DNA of 64,000 nt from contig NZ_CP036313.1 in assembly GCF_004319545.1 (NCBI RefSeq), positions 1 to 64,000 on the forward strand. The letters run 5' to 3'. Source of the stretch: Desulfobacter hydrogenophilus (GTDB taxonomy: Bacteria; Desulfobacterota; Desulfobacteria; Desulfobacterales; Desulfobacteraceae). The notes under the pieces are model-generated. The model saw nothing but the letters and a program-made list of their open reading frames with translations. It did not search any database and was not told the origin of the DNA. Numbering within the stretch: the stretch's first letter is position 1; every line of letters begins with the position of its first letter. Positions 28,023-39,100 of this stretch are shown one piece after another. The position numbers and the translations under genes are program-made.

Positions 28023-30629
28023 ATGAATGAACACAAAAAAATACAATTAAAAGACTACCGGCCTTTTGAATTCATTGTTGACCATGTCGACCTGATCTTT
28101 GACATCCGGGATGACCACACCCGGGTGACATCCAAACTTAAAATGAGAAAAGATCCGGCCAGGGCAAATGAAACAACGCCTTTGGTGCTGAACAAGGGAA
28201 CTTTTGACATTGTTTCCGTGGTTGCCGGCGACATGGTGCTTTTGCCCAGTGAATATAAAAGCGATGATGAAACCTTTAGCCTTCTCGCCACCCCGGATCT
28301 TTTTGAGCTTGAAATCACAAACATTCTTAAACCGGATGAAAATACAGCGTTAGAAGGCTTATACCGTTCGGGCAACATTTTATGTACCCAGTGTGAGGCC
28401 CAGGGATTTCGCAATATCACGCCCTACCCTGACCGTCCCGATGTGATGGCTCCGTTTTCCTGTACCATTGTGGCGGATAAAGCCCGCTACCCTGTGCTGT
28501 TATCCAACGGCAACCTCGTAAAATCCGGAGACCTTGATAACAACCGCCACTTTGCCGTCTGGGAAGATCCCTTTAAAAAACCCTGCTATCTTTTCGCCCT
28601 GGTGGCAGGAGATCTTGCCGTATTAAAGGACCAGTTCACAACAGCATCCGGCAGGGATGTGGCCCTTAACATCTATTCCGAAAAAGAAGATATCGCCCTT
28701 TGCAGCCATGCCATGACGTCCTTGAAGCAGGCCATGGCATGGGATGAAAAACGGTTTGGCCGGGAATATGATCTGGACTTGTACCAGATCGTGGCTATCA
28801 ATGATTTTAATGCCGGGGCCATGGAAAACAAGGGACTGAACATATTTAACGCCAAATATGTACTGGCAGATCCGCAAACAGCCACGGACGACGATTTCAT
28901 GGGCATCCAGGGAGTTATTGCCCACGAATATTTCCACAACTGGACCGGCAACCGAGTCACCCTGAAAAATTGGTTCCAGCTTAGTCTCAAGGAAGGTCTC
29001 ACTGTTTTCAGGGACCAGGAATTTTCATCGGACATGAACTCACGACCGGTGAAGCGCATCCGTGTTGTAAAAAACCTTATGGCAGCACAGTTTCCCGAGG
29101 ACAGCGGGCCCATGACCCACCCGGTACGGCCGGACTCATATATAAAAATGGATAACTTTTACACCATGACCGTGTACGAAAAGGGTGCAGAAGTGATCCG
29201 CATGATCTATCAACTTTTAGGACAGGATCTGTTTAGAAAAGGCATGGATCTCTATTTTGAAAAATTTGACGGTATGGCCGTAACCCTTGAAGATTTTGTT
29301 GGTGTTATGGCAAAGGTGTCCGGCCGCAACCTGGATCAATTTTTCCTGTGGTATACCCAGTCCGGCACACCGGCGGTATCCATGACCCGGCAATATGATG
29401 AAAATACAGAAATCCTGTCTTTAACCTTTACCCAGACCACATCCCCGGATAGAAATCAATCCGAGAAAAAACCCTTTCACATTCCTGTCCGGATCTCTTT
29501 GATCAACAGGGCCGGGGAAACCGTTAAACAAGATGCACTGTATGAGCTGACAAAGGAAACCGACACCTTCAAATTTGACAATGTACCCGCAGATACATAC
29601 CCGTCCGTATTCAGGGAATTTACTGCGCCTGTGCGTCTAACCACGGATTTTTCAGATCAAGACCTTGCCTTTCTCATGGCCCGGGATACCGACCCCTTTA
29701 ACCAGTGGCATGCCGCCCAGACCCTGTTCGTCAATGAGATAAAAAATCTGGTGACGGCTATCCAGGCCAACAAACCCATGACCGTATCATCAGGGCTTGT
29801 TAAGGCCTTTTCCCTGGCCCTGGAAAACAGGGAAAAAGACAGGGCGTTTCTTTCCAAGGCCCTTACCCTGCCCCTGGAAACAGAGATAAAGAATCATTTT
29901 AAGATCATTGATGTTGAGGCCATCCACCAGGCCAGGACCTTTTTGAAACAAACCCTGGCCAAAAAACTGGCATCAGAATTGAAAACCGTATATGAAATCT
30001 GCCGGTCCGCAAATCCCGATGATATTTCAGGTGCGGCCATGGCAGACAGAAGCCTTAAAAACCTTTGCCTTTCCTATCTTGGCTGCCTGGTTAATAAAGA
30101 TATCCAGGACCTTGTACAAAAACAGTTTGAAACCGCCGGCAACATGACAGATGAATTTGCCGCCTTCAAAATCCTGAGTCACATGAATCCAGACGTGCGT
30201 GATGAGGCATGCCACGCATTTTATGACAAATGGCAGACCAGGACCCTGGTTATCGACAAATGGTTTTCTGTCCAGGCCCAATCCAGCCTTGAAGACACCT
30301 TAGATCAAGTAAAAAAACTGACCGCACACAAAGATTTTACCATGGCCAACCCCAACAAAGTCCGGGCGCTCATATTTGCCTTTGCCATGAACAATCCCAT
30401 GCATTTTCACAGGGCTGACGGTCGAGGCTATGAATTTGTGGCAGAACGGATTCTGGCGCTGGATAAAATCAACCACCAGACAGCCGCACGGCTTTGCTCA
30501 TGTTTTAATCTATGGAAACGCTATGATGGGAACAGACAAGTCATGATGAAAAAACAACTTGAAACCATGGCCGGACAAAAAGAGTTATCCAGAAATCTAT
30601 ATGAAATTGTATCCCGGGCGTTAGAATAG
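28023..30629 (+). CDS. pepN: Aminopeptidase N (M1 family)
   Basis: This zinc aminopeptidase has 868 residues from the ATG at 28023, matching the usual 870. The substrate-binding GAMENKGLNIF motif and zinc motif HEYFHNWTGNRVT with the downstream Glu in LKEGLTVFRDQEF are intact. The frame runs back to a TTG at 27984, but PepN normally starts near KKIQLKDYRPF, so the internal ATG is preferred; its ribosome site is weak. The TAG stop codon coincides with the first bases of palindromic element B2. Confidence 0.95.
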   Translation: MNEHKKIQLKDYRPFEFIVDHVDLIFDIRDDHTRVTSKLKMRKDPARANETTPLVLNKGTFDIVSVVAGDMVLLPSEYKSDDETFSLLATPDLFELEITNILKPDENTALEGLYRSGNILCTQCEAQGFRNITPYPDRPDVMAPFSCTIVADKARYPVLLSNGNLVKSGDLDNNRHFAVWEDPFKKPCYLFALVAGDLAVLKDQFTTASGRDVALNIYSEKEDIALCSHAMTSLKQAMAWDEKRFGREYDLDLYQIVAINDFNAGAMENKGLNIFNAKYVLADPQTATDDDFMGIQGVIAHEYFHNWTGNRVTLKNWFQLSLKEGLTVFRDQEFSSDMNSRPVKRIRVVKNLMAAQFPEDSGPMTHPVRPDSYIKMDNFYTMTVYEKGAEVIRMIYQLLGQDLFRKGMDLYFEKFDGMAVTLEDFVGVMAKVSGRNLDQFFLWYTQSGTPAVSMTRQYDENTEILSLTFTQTTSPDRNQSEKKPFHIPVRISLINRAGETVKQDALYELTKETDTFKFDNVPADTYPSVFREFTAPVRLTTDFSDQDLAFLMARDTDPFNQWHAAQTLFVNEIKNLVTAIQANKPMTVSSGLVKAFSLALENREKDRAFLSKALTLPLETEIKNHFKIIDVEAIHQARTFLKQTLAKKLASELKTVYEICRSANPDDISGAAMADRSLKNLCLSYLGCLVNKDIQDLVQKQFETAGNMTDEFAAFKILSHMNPDVRDEACHAFYDKWQTRTLVIDKWFSVQAQSSLEDTLDQVKKLTAHKDFTMANPNKVRALIFAFAMNNPMHFHRADGRGYEFVAERILALDKINHQTAARLCSCFNLWKRYDGNRQVMMKKQLETMAGQKELSRNLYEIVSRALE

Positions 30630-30699
30630 TGCTCATCCAGAAATAGCCTTTTTGTCCAATTTCTTTGTTGGATGAAAATTTTTATTCTGGACGGACACT
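30628..30699. repeat. Palindromic element B2, internally deleted
   Basis: This 72-bp element has the same terminal repeats as B1 (AGTGCTCATCCAGAAATA and TTCTGGACGGACACT), in the opposite orientation. It matches the reverse complement of B1 from one end through GTTGGATGAAAATTTT and then jumps to the other end, so about 71 bp of the middle is missing. Its first two bases form the last two of the pepN TAG stop. Confidence 0.85.
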
Positions 30700-30728
30700 A
30701 AAATATCCATAAACACCCAAAAACAAGT

Positions 30729-30754
30729 CGCCCCGCAGTCAAAACTACGGGGCG
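30729..30754. terminator. Bidirectional terminator between pepN and epimerase gene
   Basis: CGCCCCG and CGGGGCG flank a 12-base interior that partly pairs (CAGT/ACTA). T-rich tracts follow on both strands. It serves two converging genes. Confidence 0.7.
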
Positions 30755-30777
30755 CTCTTTCTCTTGATCATCAAGTT

Positions 30778-31782
30778 TCAGGCATAGTATTTCTTATACC
30801 AGTCCACAAAAGCCTGAATCCCCTGTTTTACAGACGTTTCAGGCTTAAACCCGGTGGCGGCAATAAGATCATCCACATCAGCCCAGGTGGCAGGCACATC
30901 GCCGGCCTGCATGGGCAGATAGTCAATTGTTGCTTTTTTGCCCAAGGCATCTTCAATGGCATGGACAAAGTCCATCAACGGCACAGAATCATTATTACCA
31001 ATATTGTAGATCCTGTAAGGCACACACGAGCTTGAAGGAATGGGATTTTTGCCGCTCCAGGCCGGATCAGGCTCAGGAACCTTATCCATCACCCGGACCA
31101 CCCCTTCCACAATATCGTCAATATAGGTAAAATCCCGCTGCATCTCACCATTGTTAAACACCTTGATGGGCTCGTCAGCTAAAATGGCCTTTGTGAAGAG
31201 GAACAACGCCATATCAGGCCTGCCCCAGGGACCATACACAGTAAAAAACCGCAGCCCTGTTACCGGCAGATTATACAGATAACTGTAAGAATGGGCCATG
31301 AGTTCATTGGCTTTTTTTGAAGCCGCATACAGGCTGACCGGATGATCCACATTATGGCGAACCGAAAAAGGCATATGTGTATTCAGACCATACACCGAAC
31401 TTGAAGATGCAAACACAAGATGCTTGACGCCGCCATGGCGGCAGCCTTCAAGAATATTGCCAAACCCCACCAGATTGGCATCCACATAGGAGGCCGGATT
31501 TTCAAGGCTGTACCGAACCCCAGCCTGAGCCGCCAGGTTCACCACGCAGTCAAAGGCATTTTCCTCAAACAGCTTGGCCATGTTGGGCCGGTCGGCAAGA
31601 TCCAGAAGAATAAATTTGAAATCCGGATACCCGGACAAACGCGCCAGTCGGTCTTTTTTCAGATTCACATCATAATAATCATTGAGATTATCAATCCCCC
31701 ATACACGGTGACCGTCATTCAACAGCCGCAAAGAAAGCGCAGACCCGATAAACCCGGCTGCACCAGTGATCAATATATTCAT
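30778..31782 (-). CDS. NAD-dependent epimerase, UDP-glucuronate 4-epimerase-like
   Basis: The protein is 334 residues from the ATG at 31782. It is an extended short-chain dehydrogenase: Rossmann motif [19 protein letters not shown], and the catalytic [17 protein letters not shown] (Tyr-x-x-x-Lys). [21 protein letters not shown] is typical of enzymes that convert UDP-glucuronate to UDP-galacturonate. Together with ugd nearby this gives a two-step route to an acidic sugar nucleotide. Confidence 0.9.
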   Translation of the reverse strand: MNILITGAAGFIGSALSLRLLNDGHRVWGIDNLNDYYDVNLKKDRLARLSGYPDFKFILLDLADRPNMAKLFEENAFDCVVNLAAQAGVRYSLENPASYVDANLVGFGNILEGCRHGGVKHLVFASSSSVYGLNTHMPFSVRHNVDHPVSLYAASKKANELMAHSYSYLYNLPVTGLRFFTVYGPWGRPDMALFLFTKAILADEPIKVFNNGEMQRDFTYIDDIVEGVVRVMDKVPEPDPAWSGKNPIPSSSCVPYRIYNIGNNDSVPLMDFVHAIEDALGKKATIDYLPMQAGDVPATWADVDDLIAATGFKPETSVKQGIQAFVDWYKKYYA

Positions 31783-31894
31783 GTTCAATCCTTTAAACTA
31801 AAAATATGAAGTCAGGAAAACCGTGATTCGGTTCTTCCATATTCTGCCATAGGTCGCCCCGGATAAACCGGAAAGCCTTTATATTTATTCAAGC

Positions 31895-32061
31895 TTAGGA
31901 CCGCAGATTAAATAAGTTGGGCAGAAATAACGCCGAATTTTGGTTCATCTACAAGACGCATTAAAGGTTGAACCGCAGGCCTATTGGACCTTTGATGCAA
32001 CGAAGTAGATGGGCCAAAAGGCAAGCTATTTCGTTCAAGTTATTTAATCTGTGGTCCTTAA
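31895..32061. repeat. Palindromic element A2
   Basis: This is a 167-bp copy of the A element with terminal repeats GACCGCAGATTAAATAA and TTATTTAATCTGTGGTC. It retains CAAGACG, the inner stem, GCAACGAAGTAG and GCAAGCTATTTCG. It differs from A1 at scattered positions, in line with an older dispersed family. Confidence 0.87.
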
Positions 32062-32262
32062 GTATTGTACCACGATCAGGTATGCATGACAAATCACAGG
32101 GATACAATTCAAACAAGGTCTTATAGATGGTTCTGCTCTTAACTCACCTTAATTAATTCGGTTATTAAAATGGTATGTACAGACCATTGCGCATAATGTA
32201 TCCTAAAATATAGCAGCACGTCATGAATCGTGGACGCCGTGGAGAGCGGATATTTGAATCCA

Positions 32263-32294
32263 AAATAGGTACAGGTATTTACCTGTACCTATTT
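32263..32294. promoter_or_regulatory. Perfect 14-bp hairpin upstream of usp
   Basis: AAATAGGTACAGGT and ACCTGTACCTATTT are perfect inverted arms with a 4-base spacer. It stands 229 bp before the usp ATG. It may be an operator, a terminator or an RNA hairpin; there is no T run to favour termination. Confidence 0.45.
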
Positions 32295-32357
32295 GAGATA
32301 CATATATCAAGTCATGACTGAAACCAATTTATTTTGCTCAATATATCTTTGTATGAA

Positions 32358-32378
32358 ATCATATCATAGGGATATGAT
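32358..32378. promoter_or_regulatory. Inverted repeat ATCATATC-N5-GATATGAT
   Basis: Two perfect 8-bp arms with a 5-base spacer, 145 bp before the usp start. The size and symmetry suit a dimeric regulator site. No regulator can be named. Confidence 0.35.
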
Positions 32379-32522
32379 CTCTTATCTGTTCTGCTTTTTC
32401 TATTTTTTTTTGCTGAGGCAGTGAATGGCTATCTCTGCCCAATGGGTTTAATTCATAAGAAATTGGCTTTGACCGGACTTTTAAACTTTCCAATGCCGGC
32501 CAAAAACCAGAGAGGAAGAAAT

Positions 32523-32945
32523 ATGAAATTTAAAAAAATTCTTAATCCCGTGGATGGTTCAGAACATTCCATGCGCGCCACCCAATATTCCATTGAATTG
32601 GCAAAGCAATTTGATTCAAAAATCATCTTGCTTCACTGTCACGCCAGGTTCCCCATTGTTCTGGCAGAACCGCAATTCCAAAATGTCCTCAATGAAATTA
32701 TGAAAAATTCTGAGGAACTGATCAAGCCTTTTGAAGATTTATTGGAAGAGAGTGGCGTTGAATATGAAATCCGGATTCTGGAGGGTTCCCCGGCAAAGAA
32801 TATCGACACTGTAGTGAACGTAGAAAAAATCAATTTAATTGTCATGGGCTCCAGGGGGGTTGGTAATATTGAAGGGCTTTTCCTTGGGTCAGTGGCCCAT
32901 CAAGTCCTTCATAAGGTTCAATGCCCTGTATTTATAATAAAATAA
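32523..32945 (+). CDS. Universal stress protein, UspA family
   Basis: The protein is 140 residues from the ATG at 32523, which has GAGGAAG upstream. The fold is marked by FKKILNPVDGSEHSMRAT at the start and the ATP-binding C-terminal VMGSRGVGNIEGLFLGSVAHQVL, matching the G-2x-G-9x-G-S/T signature. The longer upstream frame has no family similarity. Such proteins bind ATP and act in stress survival. Confidence 0.93.
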   Translation: MKFKKILNPVDGSEHSMRATQYSIELAKQFDSKIILLHCHARFPIVLAEPQFQNVLNEIMKNSEELIKPFEDLLEESGVEYEIRILEGSPAKNIDTVVNVEKINLIVMGSRGVGNIEGLFLGSVAHQVLHKVQCPVFIIK

Positions 32946-33225
32946 ATAGTCACTGTACCGAAAGACGCGTGTTTACCCCGGGATGTCTCCCATGTGCCAA
33001 AACAGCTGGGGGCCGGGTAACCGATCCTTGACCGCATGGGGGATGTCATACTTTACGGCAATGCCCGAAAAAAGACTGGTACGTGATCCGCATGCCGGGT
33101 GCGTGGGAGAGCGCTTCAATAATAGGGCGTTCTATCCCAATTATGCCAATATTTCTTCAATTGGCAGTAATTGCTTGCCGTGACGAACGGTTAGAATAGA
33201 TATCTGTTTATCTTCAAGGTTTTAT
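32946..33225. other. Intergenic region with possible intron-type remnant
   Basis: No gene is supported in this 280-bp stretch. The segment at about 33073-33115 (GTACGTGATCCGCATGCCGG and following GTGCGTGGGAG) resembles the 3' structural end of some bacterial group II introns. No reverse transcriptase remains. The resemblance is by eye only. Confidence 0.25.
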
Positions 33226-34365
33226 TCACTCGTGTGGCGTGAGCCGAAGCAGGCGGCCATCTTTTTTATCCTCGAGAACCCATATTGAACCTCTGGGACC
33301 TTGCTCAACCTCTCGAATACGTTTGCTCATGGCAAAACGTTCGACCTCATAGGCCCGTTCACCGTCAATCCTGATCCGTACCAGTGACTTTGACCTTAGC
33401 CCGCCGATAAAGGCATTATCCCGCCACTTAGGAAACATATCCCCGTTGTAAATAATCAGACCTGACGGTGCAACGGTTGGAACCCAGTATAACTCAGGTG
33501 CATTGAATTCCGGACGCGTATCATGATCAGGAATGGGTATTCCTGAGTAATGATCGCCCCAGGATACAATGGGCCAGCCGTAATTATCTCCACCAATGGT
33601 CAGGTTGAATTCATCACCATGCCTTGGGCCCATTTCGTGAGTCCACAGTTGCCCCTGCCTGTCGAAAGCAATGCCCAGCAGGTTCCGATGCCCTATAGAC
33701 CAGAATGTTTTTGCAAGCTCCCCCTTGTTTTGAAACGGATTGTCAGAAGGCACAGATCCGTCCGCGTTGATCCTGATAACTTTGCCCAAATCTTGTGTCC
33801 AGCTTTGGGCTGGGGTTTGTTTTTGCCGATCACCGGAAGTAATGAACAAACGCCCATCCGGGCTGAATGCTAAACGGTGTGAGTAATGCCCATTGCCTGG
33901 GACCTTTGGCTTTTGCTGCCAGATAACTTCAATCTTTTCCAGTTTCGGCTTGGCAGACTCATGTATAAACTGAGCCCGGACAACTACCGCGCCCTTTTTT
34001 CCTGACGCATCCTGCTCAGCGTAGGACAGGTATATCCAGCGGTTGTCAGAGAACTGGGGATGAAGAATTATATCACCCAGACCACCCTGGCCACCGTAAG
34101 CGACCTTGGGTACCCCTCCGACTAACACTTTGGAGCGGTCATGCACGTTGAATAGAATTAACGAACCGCTTTTTTCAGTTACCAAAAGATCGCCATCCGG
34201 GAGAAATGTCATGGCCCAAGGTTCATTAAATTCTGCATAACTCTCGGCAAAGAGTCTTGAGCCCGCATTACCGTCAATCGATTTAACAATGGATTCGCTG
34301 TAGGTGTTGCAAGAAAGCAAAAGGACTAACTGGGAAAGGTAACTAACAGCTTTTAATGATTGCAT
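33226..34365 (-). CDS. PQQ-dependent sugar dehydrogenase-like lipoprotein (YliI/Asd family)
   Basis: From the ATG at 34365 the protein is 379 residues; GGAG lies 6 bases upstream of it. A signal peptide ends in LLLSC, a plausible lipobox. The soluble glucose/sorbosone dehydrogenase beta-propeller follows: [20 protein letters not shown], the [21 protein letters not shown] block with the catalytic His, [12 protein letters not shown] and [12 protein letters not shown]. These enzymes oxidise aldose sugars in the periplasm with PQQ. No PQQ synthesis gene is in the window, so cofactor supply is unknown. Confidence 0.87.
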   Translation of the reverse strand: MQSLKAVSYLSQLVLLLSCNTYSESIVKSIDGNAGSRLFAESYAEFNEPWAMTFLPDGDLLVTEKSGSLILFNVHDRSKVLVGGVPKVAYGGQGGLGDIILHPQFSDNRWIYLSYAEQDASGKKGAVVVRAQFIHESAKPKLEKIEVIWQQKPKVPGNGHYSHRLAFSPDGRLFITSGDRQKQTPAQSWTQDLGKVIRINADGSVPSDNPFQNKGELAKTFWSIGHRNLLGIAFDRQGQLWTHEMGPRHGDEFNLTIGGDNYGWPIVSWGDHYSGIPIPDHDTRPEFNAPELYWVPTVAPSGLIIYNGDMFPKWRDNAFIGGLRSKSLVRIRIDGERAYEVERFAMSKRIREVEQGPRGSIWVLEDKKDGRLLRLTPHE

Positions 34366-34860
34366 GATTATCTCCATATTTTAAATTAGGTCTTGAACGT
34401 CGGGAAGAAATCGAAGCGTTTGCTATCTGGGGCATGCACAGTTAAACTATCAGCCTTTATCATATTTTATCTGAAATGGTAAGACCCATGGTCAAAATAA
34501 AATCGCCTATCTGCTTGTCTTTTAAGTCGCTCTCGGCGTTACGCCAATGAAATTCTATAATATCCGATTGGAGATATTGACCTCCTCCCATTTCTTAATA
34601 TAAAGTTGAAAATTGAGTTAAGGACCGCGGATTAAATAAATTGGGCAGAAATAACGCCGAGCGTTGGTTCATCTACAAGGCGTATTAAAGGTTTAATAGC
34701 AGGCCTATTGGGCCTTTGACGCAACGAAGTAAATGGGCCAAAAGGCAAGCTATTTCGTTCAAGTTATTTAATCTGCGCTCCTAATGGTTACGATGTTACA
34801 CTAAGAACACGATAGTATAATGGAGAGCCTGCGGTTAGGGACCTGTCCAAGGGAGCAGTA
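34366..34860. other. Intergenic region with element A3
   Basis: This gap between divergent genes is about 495 bp. It contains palindromic element A3 (34618-34784) and, 76 bp later, the start of the response regulator/phosphatase gene, with GGGAG before its ATG. The first 250 bases show no recognisable feature. Confidence 0.5.
34618..34784. repeat. Palindromic element A3
   Basis: This is a 167-bp copy of the A element with terminal repeats AGGACCGCGGATTAAATAAA and TTATTTAATCTGCGCTCCT. It keeps CAAGGCG, the inner stem, GCAACGAAGTAAATGGGCC and GCAAGCTATTTCG. It lies shortly upstream of the signalling island. Confidence 0.86.
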
Positions 34861-36009
34861 ATGATAATGACAAACAAGATCACGGAATCTATTCTCCTGG
34901 TTGACGACCAACCTGCGAACCTTCAGGTATTGATGAACACTCTAAAAAGTCTTGGCTGCAAGTTGCTGGTCGCCAAAAATGGCGAGACGGCCTTGACCAT
35001 TGCCCAGAAAATGCGGCCGGATCTCATTTTGCTGGATATAATGATGCCGGGAATCGACGGATTTGAGGTATGTCGACGGCTAAAAGCGAATCCGGACACC
35101 CAGAAAATTCCGGTAATCTTTCTTTCCGCCCTCGATGATACCGGAGACAAGGTACGCGGGCTTCAGCTGGGGGCGGTGGACTATGTAGCCAAACCCTTTC
35201 AGCCCGAAGAGGTCATTGCCCGCGTGAATACCCACCTAACGATCCATCGGCTCAATTACGAGGTGCAAAAGCAAAGGGATGAGCTGGAGCATGAGCTGCA
35301 GGTCGTCTCCCAACTTCAACGTAACCTTCTGCCCGAACGTTTGCCCCAGGTTCACGGGTTGAAATTGGCAGTGCACTATGAAACCAGCCGTTATGCCGGT
35401 GGTGACTACTATGATTTTATGACGCTGCCTGGGGATCTTCTGGGCGTTCTGATCGCCGATGCGGAAGGCCACAGTGCTCCTGCCGCTGTCATGATGGCTA
35501 TGACCTGCGCCCTGTTTCGTTCCTGTTCCACCGACCTGAATGAGCCGGATAAAGTACTCTCCTTCATCAACGAAAATTTATGCAAGGTGAACAGGGAAAG
35601 TTTTGTAACGGCAGCCTATGCTGTTTATGACACCGCCTGCAGGACCCTCAGGATCGCCAGTGCAGGCCATCCGCTCCCCATACTCTATCGATATTCGGAA
35701 AAAACTGCGACCGAAATCCCCTGTGACAGCGTTATGCTGATGGGATTTACTCCTTATACCGAAGTGCCGGTTTCCGAAGTCGTCCTTTATCCCGGTGACC
35801 GCATTCTGTTTTATACGGATGGGGCCACCGACCGATTCAATACATCCGAGGAACGTTACGGGACAAACCGCCTGCTGCGGCAATTTACAAACGCCGCCGC
35901 CGATGACCCCGAAGTCATTCTTAAGGAGATTGTCGATGACATCTCGCAGTTCGCAGGAGACTGCGCGGCCGATGATGATCAGGCCATGGTAGTTATCGTT
36001 GTTGATTAG
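34861..36009 (+). CDS. Response regulator with PP2C-type phosphatase output (RsbU-like)
   Basis: The protein is 382 residues. The receiver domain (about 8-125) has the acceptor aspartate in PDLILLDIMMPGIDG and the Lys of VAKPF. A short coiled coil links it to a SpoIIE/PP2C phosphatase domain (about 175-380), with GGDYYDF, GVLIADAEGHSAPAA and ILFYTDGATDRFN carrying the metal-binding aspartates. Such proteins dephosphorylate STAS antagonists once the receiver is phosphorylated. A STAS protein and its likely kinase are encoded 7 kb downstream in the same orientation. Confidence 0.93.
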   Translation: MIMTNKITESILLVDDQPANLQVLMNTLKSLGCKLLVAKNGETALTIAQKMRPDLILLDIMMPGIDGFEVCRRLKANPDTQKIPVIFLSALDDTGDKVRGLQLGAVDYVAKPFQPEEVIARVNTHLTIHRLNYEVQKQRDELEHELQVVSQLQRNLLPERLPQVHGLKLAVHYETSRYAGGDYYDFMTLPGDLLGVLIADAEGHSAPAAVMMAMTCALFRSCSTDLNEPDKVLSFINENLCKVNRESFVTAAYAVYDTACRTLRIASAGHPLPILYRYSEKTATEIPCDSVMLMGFTPYTEVPVSEVVLYPGDRILFYTDGATDRFNTSEERYGTNRLLRQFTNAAADDPEVILKEIVDDISQFAGDCAADDDQAMVVIVVD

Positions 36010-36106
36010 CATCAATGTCTTTGGGCCTTTTCAAAAAATCTGATATGGTACGCTGGCATACAACGCCTGCTCGTTAGTTTTAGCGGAAAAATTTAGGAGT
36101 ACACTA

Positions 36107-39100
36107 TTGAAAGAAAACGAAAACACTAACGCAAGCAAGACAGAGACGGGACAATCCGATGCCAAAAATGACCAGGTGGCTGTCGAGAGCGAAGAGTTTT
36201 CCTTGACGGAAGTGCTCGATATTGCTCAGCTGACACCCGTCCTTGAAAACTTCGGTAGTGTCATGGGGATCGCCTCGGCCATCGCTGATTTGGAGGGAAA
36301 TATCCTGATATCCGCCCGCTGGCAGCGGATCTGCGCCGACTTTCATCGTGTTGATGCGCGGACATGTTCACGCTGTGTCGAAAGTGACACGAAACTGGCT
36401 GCAAATCTGAAGGAGGGGAAGCCTTTTTCGATTTACCACTGCAAAAACGGTCTGACCGATGCCGCTTCACCCATCATCATTAAGGGCCGGCATATGGCCA
36501 ATCTTTTTGTGGGGCAGTTCCTTACGGAAACGCCAGACAGAAACTATTTCAAACAGCAGGCCCATAAATTCAATTTCAATGTGGCGGATTACCTGCGTGC
36601 CCTTGATGAGATTCCGATCATTTCCCAGGAAAAGCTGCTTGCCATTTTGGGTTTTTTGACGGAATTTGCTAACATTGTTGCCTGTTTGGGTCTTGAGCGG
36701 ATTAAAGCAAAAAAAGCTGAACAAATTGCCAGAGCCCAGGTCAAAAATGCTGAAAAGGCCAAAAAGAAGTTACTACACTACAAGGCACATCTTGAAAGCC
36801 TGGTGAAGGATCGAACTGAAAGGCTCGAAGAATCAGAGAACTACACCCACCTTATCCTGCAATCGATGGCAGAAGGTGTTTTCGTTACCGATACTAAAGG
36901 TCGATGCACCTATGCCAATGAAGCCGCGCAGAAAATGCTCGGATACGAGATCAAAGAACTTGTCGATCAAAACGTACATGACCTGTTTCACCATTCAAAT
37001 GATGATGGATCGCCACACCTTCGCGAGGACTGTCCGATTTATTGGGCCTATACCCAGGGGATCACCAGCTTTCGCAGGGACGAGATTTTCTGGCGCAAGG
37101 ACGGCTCATTTTTTTATACCTCCTACACAAGCGTGCCCCAGCGCAAAAGCAAAACCATCATGGGATCTGTCGTGGTCTTCCGCGACATTACTGCCCGCAA
37201 AAAAACTGAAGATGCCCTGCGGAAAAGCGAAGAGCATCTTAAAACCATTTTGATGACGACCAATGAAGGGTTCTTTTGGGTAGACAATGAGGCGCGCTTC
37301 TTGTCCCTTAATGACACCATGTGCAAAATTTTAAAAAGACCCCGAGAGGATATTTTGGGAAAGACACTCTTCGAATTTCTGAACGAAGAAAATACGACGG
37401 TCTTGAATGAGCAGCTTGAACGCAGGGTTACCGGCCAAATGGGCGTATATGATCTCTCCTTCAACCTTCCGAACGATTCAAAAGTGGCCTGCCTGCTCCA
37501 TGCCACCCCCCTTTACGATGAAAACGGCGTAAAAAAAGGGTCCTTTGCCATGGTTTCGGACATCACCTACCGCAAAAGGATGGAGGAGGAACTCATTCTC
37601 GCCCGGGATAAAGCAGAGGCAGCCACCCAGGCCAAAGGCGAGTTTCTAGCCAACATGAGCCACGAAATCCGCACCCCCATGAACGCGGTTATGGGGATGA
37701 CACATCTAGCCCTCCAGACGAACCTGACGCCCAAGCAGCGGGACTATCTTAACAAGATTCAGATTTCCGCCAACTCCCTGCTCGGGGTCATCAACGATAT
37801 TCTCGATTTTTCAAAAATCGAGGCCGGCAAGATGACAATGGAGTCCATTGACTTCAACCTGGATGAAGTCCTGGAGAATCTTTCCACCATGATAGCGACG
37901 AAAACTGTGGGAAAAGAAGGGGTTGAAGTTCTTTTCAACACCGGAACCGACGTACCCCGCCAGCTGATGGGAGATCCCATGCGGCTGAGCCAGATCCTGG
38001 TCAACCTGGCCAACAACGCAATCAAATTCACCGAGCGCGGAGAAATAGTGGTTTCCACCAAAGTGCTCAGCCGGGCAAACCATGTTACAGTCCTCCAATT
38101 CTCCGTACGGGATACGGGCATCGGCCTCACCGACGAACACATGGCCCAGCTTTTCACGGCCTTTAGCCAGGCAGATACCTCTATCACCCGCCGGTACGGC
38201 GGCACCGGGCTGGGGCTGTCTATCTGTCAGCGTCTCGTAAAAATGATGAACGGCAAAATCTGGGTGGAAAGCACCTACGGAAAAGGCAGCACGTTTTATT
38301 TTACTGCGGCTTTCCAGACCGTGCGGGAAGCCAGAGGGGTATGCCACATACTCCCGCCGGAGTTGAGAGACCTCAAAGCGCTGGTGGTGGACGACAATGC
38401 GACCTCCCGGGAAATTTTTCAGAATATGCTGGAATCTTTCTCTTTTAACGTTACCTTGGCGGCGTCCGCAGAAGAAGGGCTGGAGGAGATTGAAAAGTCT
38501 GTCGGAGGACGGCCCTACGACATCGTGGTAATGGACTGGAAGCTGCCGGGCATCGACGGCATTGAGGCCTCAAAACGAATCAAAAAGAATTCGCGGTTGA
38601 CCGATATTCCGCTCATTATCCTGGTCAGCGCCTACGGCCGGGAAGAGATCATGTGGCAGGCTGAGGCGGCCGGGCTGGACGGTTTCCTGATCAAGCCCAT
38701 CAGCGCCTCGGTGATGTTTGATACGATCATGAACGCACTGGGCAAAGATGGCTGCATAGAGACACCGCTGGCAGCGGAACAGGAGGAGAAACAGGTCTCA
38801 GATCTGCTCAAGTGCCTCAAAGGCGCCCGTGTGCTGCTGGCTGAAGACAATGAGATCAACCAGCAGGTTGCCATGGAAATCCTTGCCGCTGCGGAAGTTA
38901 CCGTCACCCTGGCGGTCAATGGCCAGGAAGCCGTTGACGCAGTGCAAACAAATTATTTCGACGCCGTGCTGATGGATCTGCAGATGCCGGTGATGGACGG
39001 CTATACCGCAACCCGGACCATCCGCCAGGATGCGCGCTTCAAAGATCTGCCCATCATCGCCATGACGGCCCATGCCATGGCCGAAGATTCTGAAAAAAGC

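Larger units (their letters stand above)
31783..32522. other. Long intergenic region upstream of universal stress protein
   Basis: This gap of about 740 bp holds palindromic element A2 (31895-32061), a perfect 14-bp hairpin (32263-32294), a smaller inverted repeat (32358-32378) and the usp leader. No open frame with family features was seen. It probably contains the promoters of both flanking genes. Confidence 0.5.

Noticed and set aside
32983-33183. Small 66-codon frame after usp
   Set aside because: No ribosome site or family match; the segment with PHAGCVGE is better read as possible intron RNA sequence or unexplained DNA.
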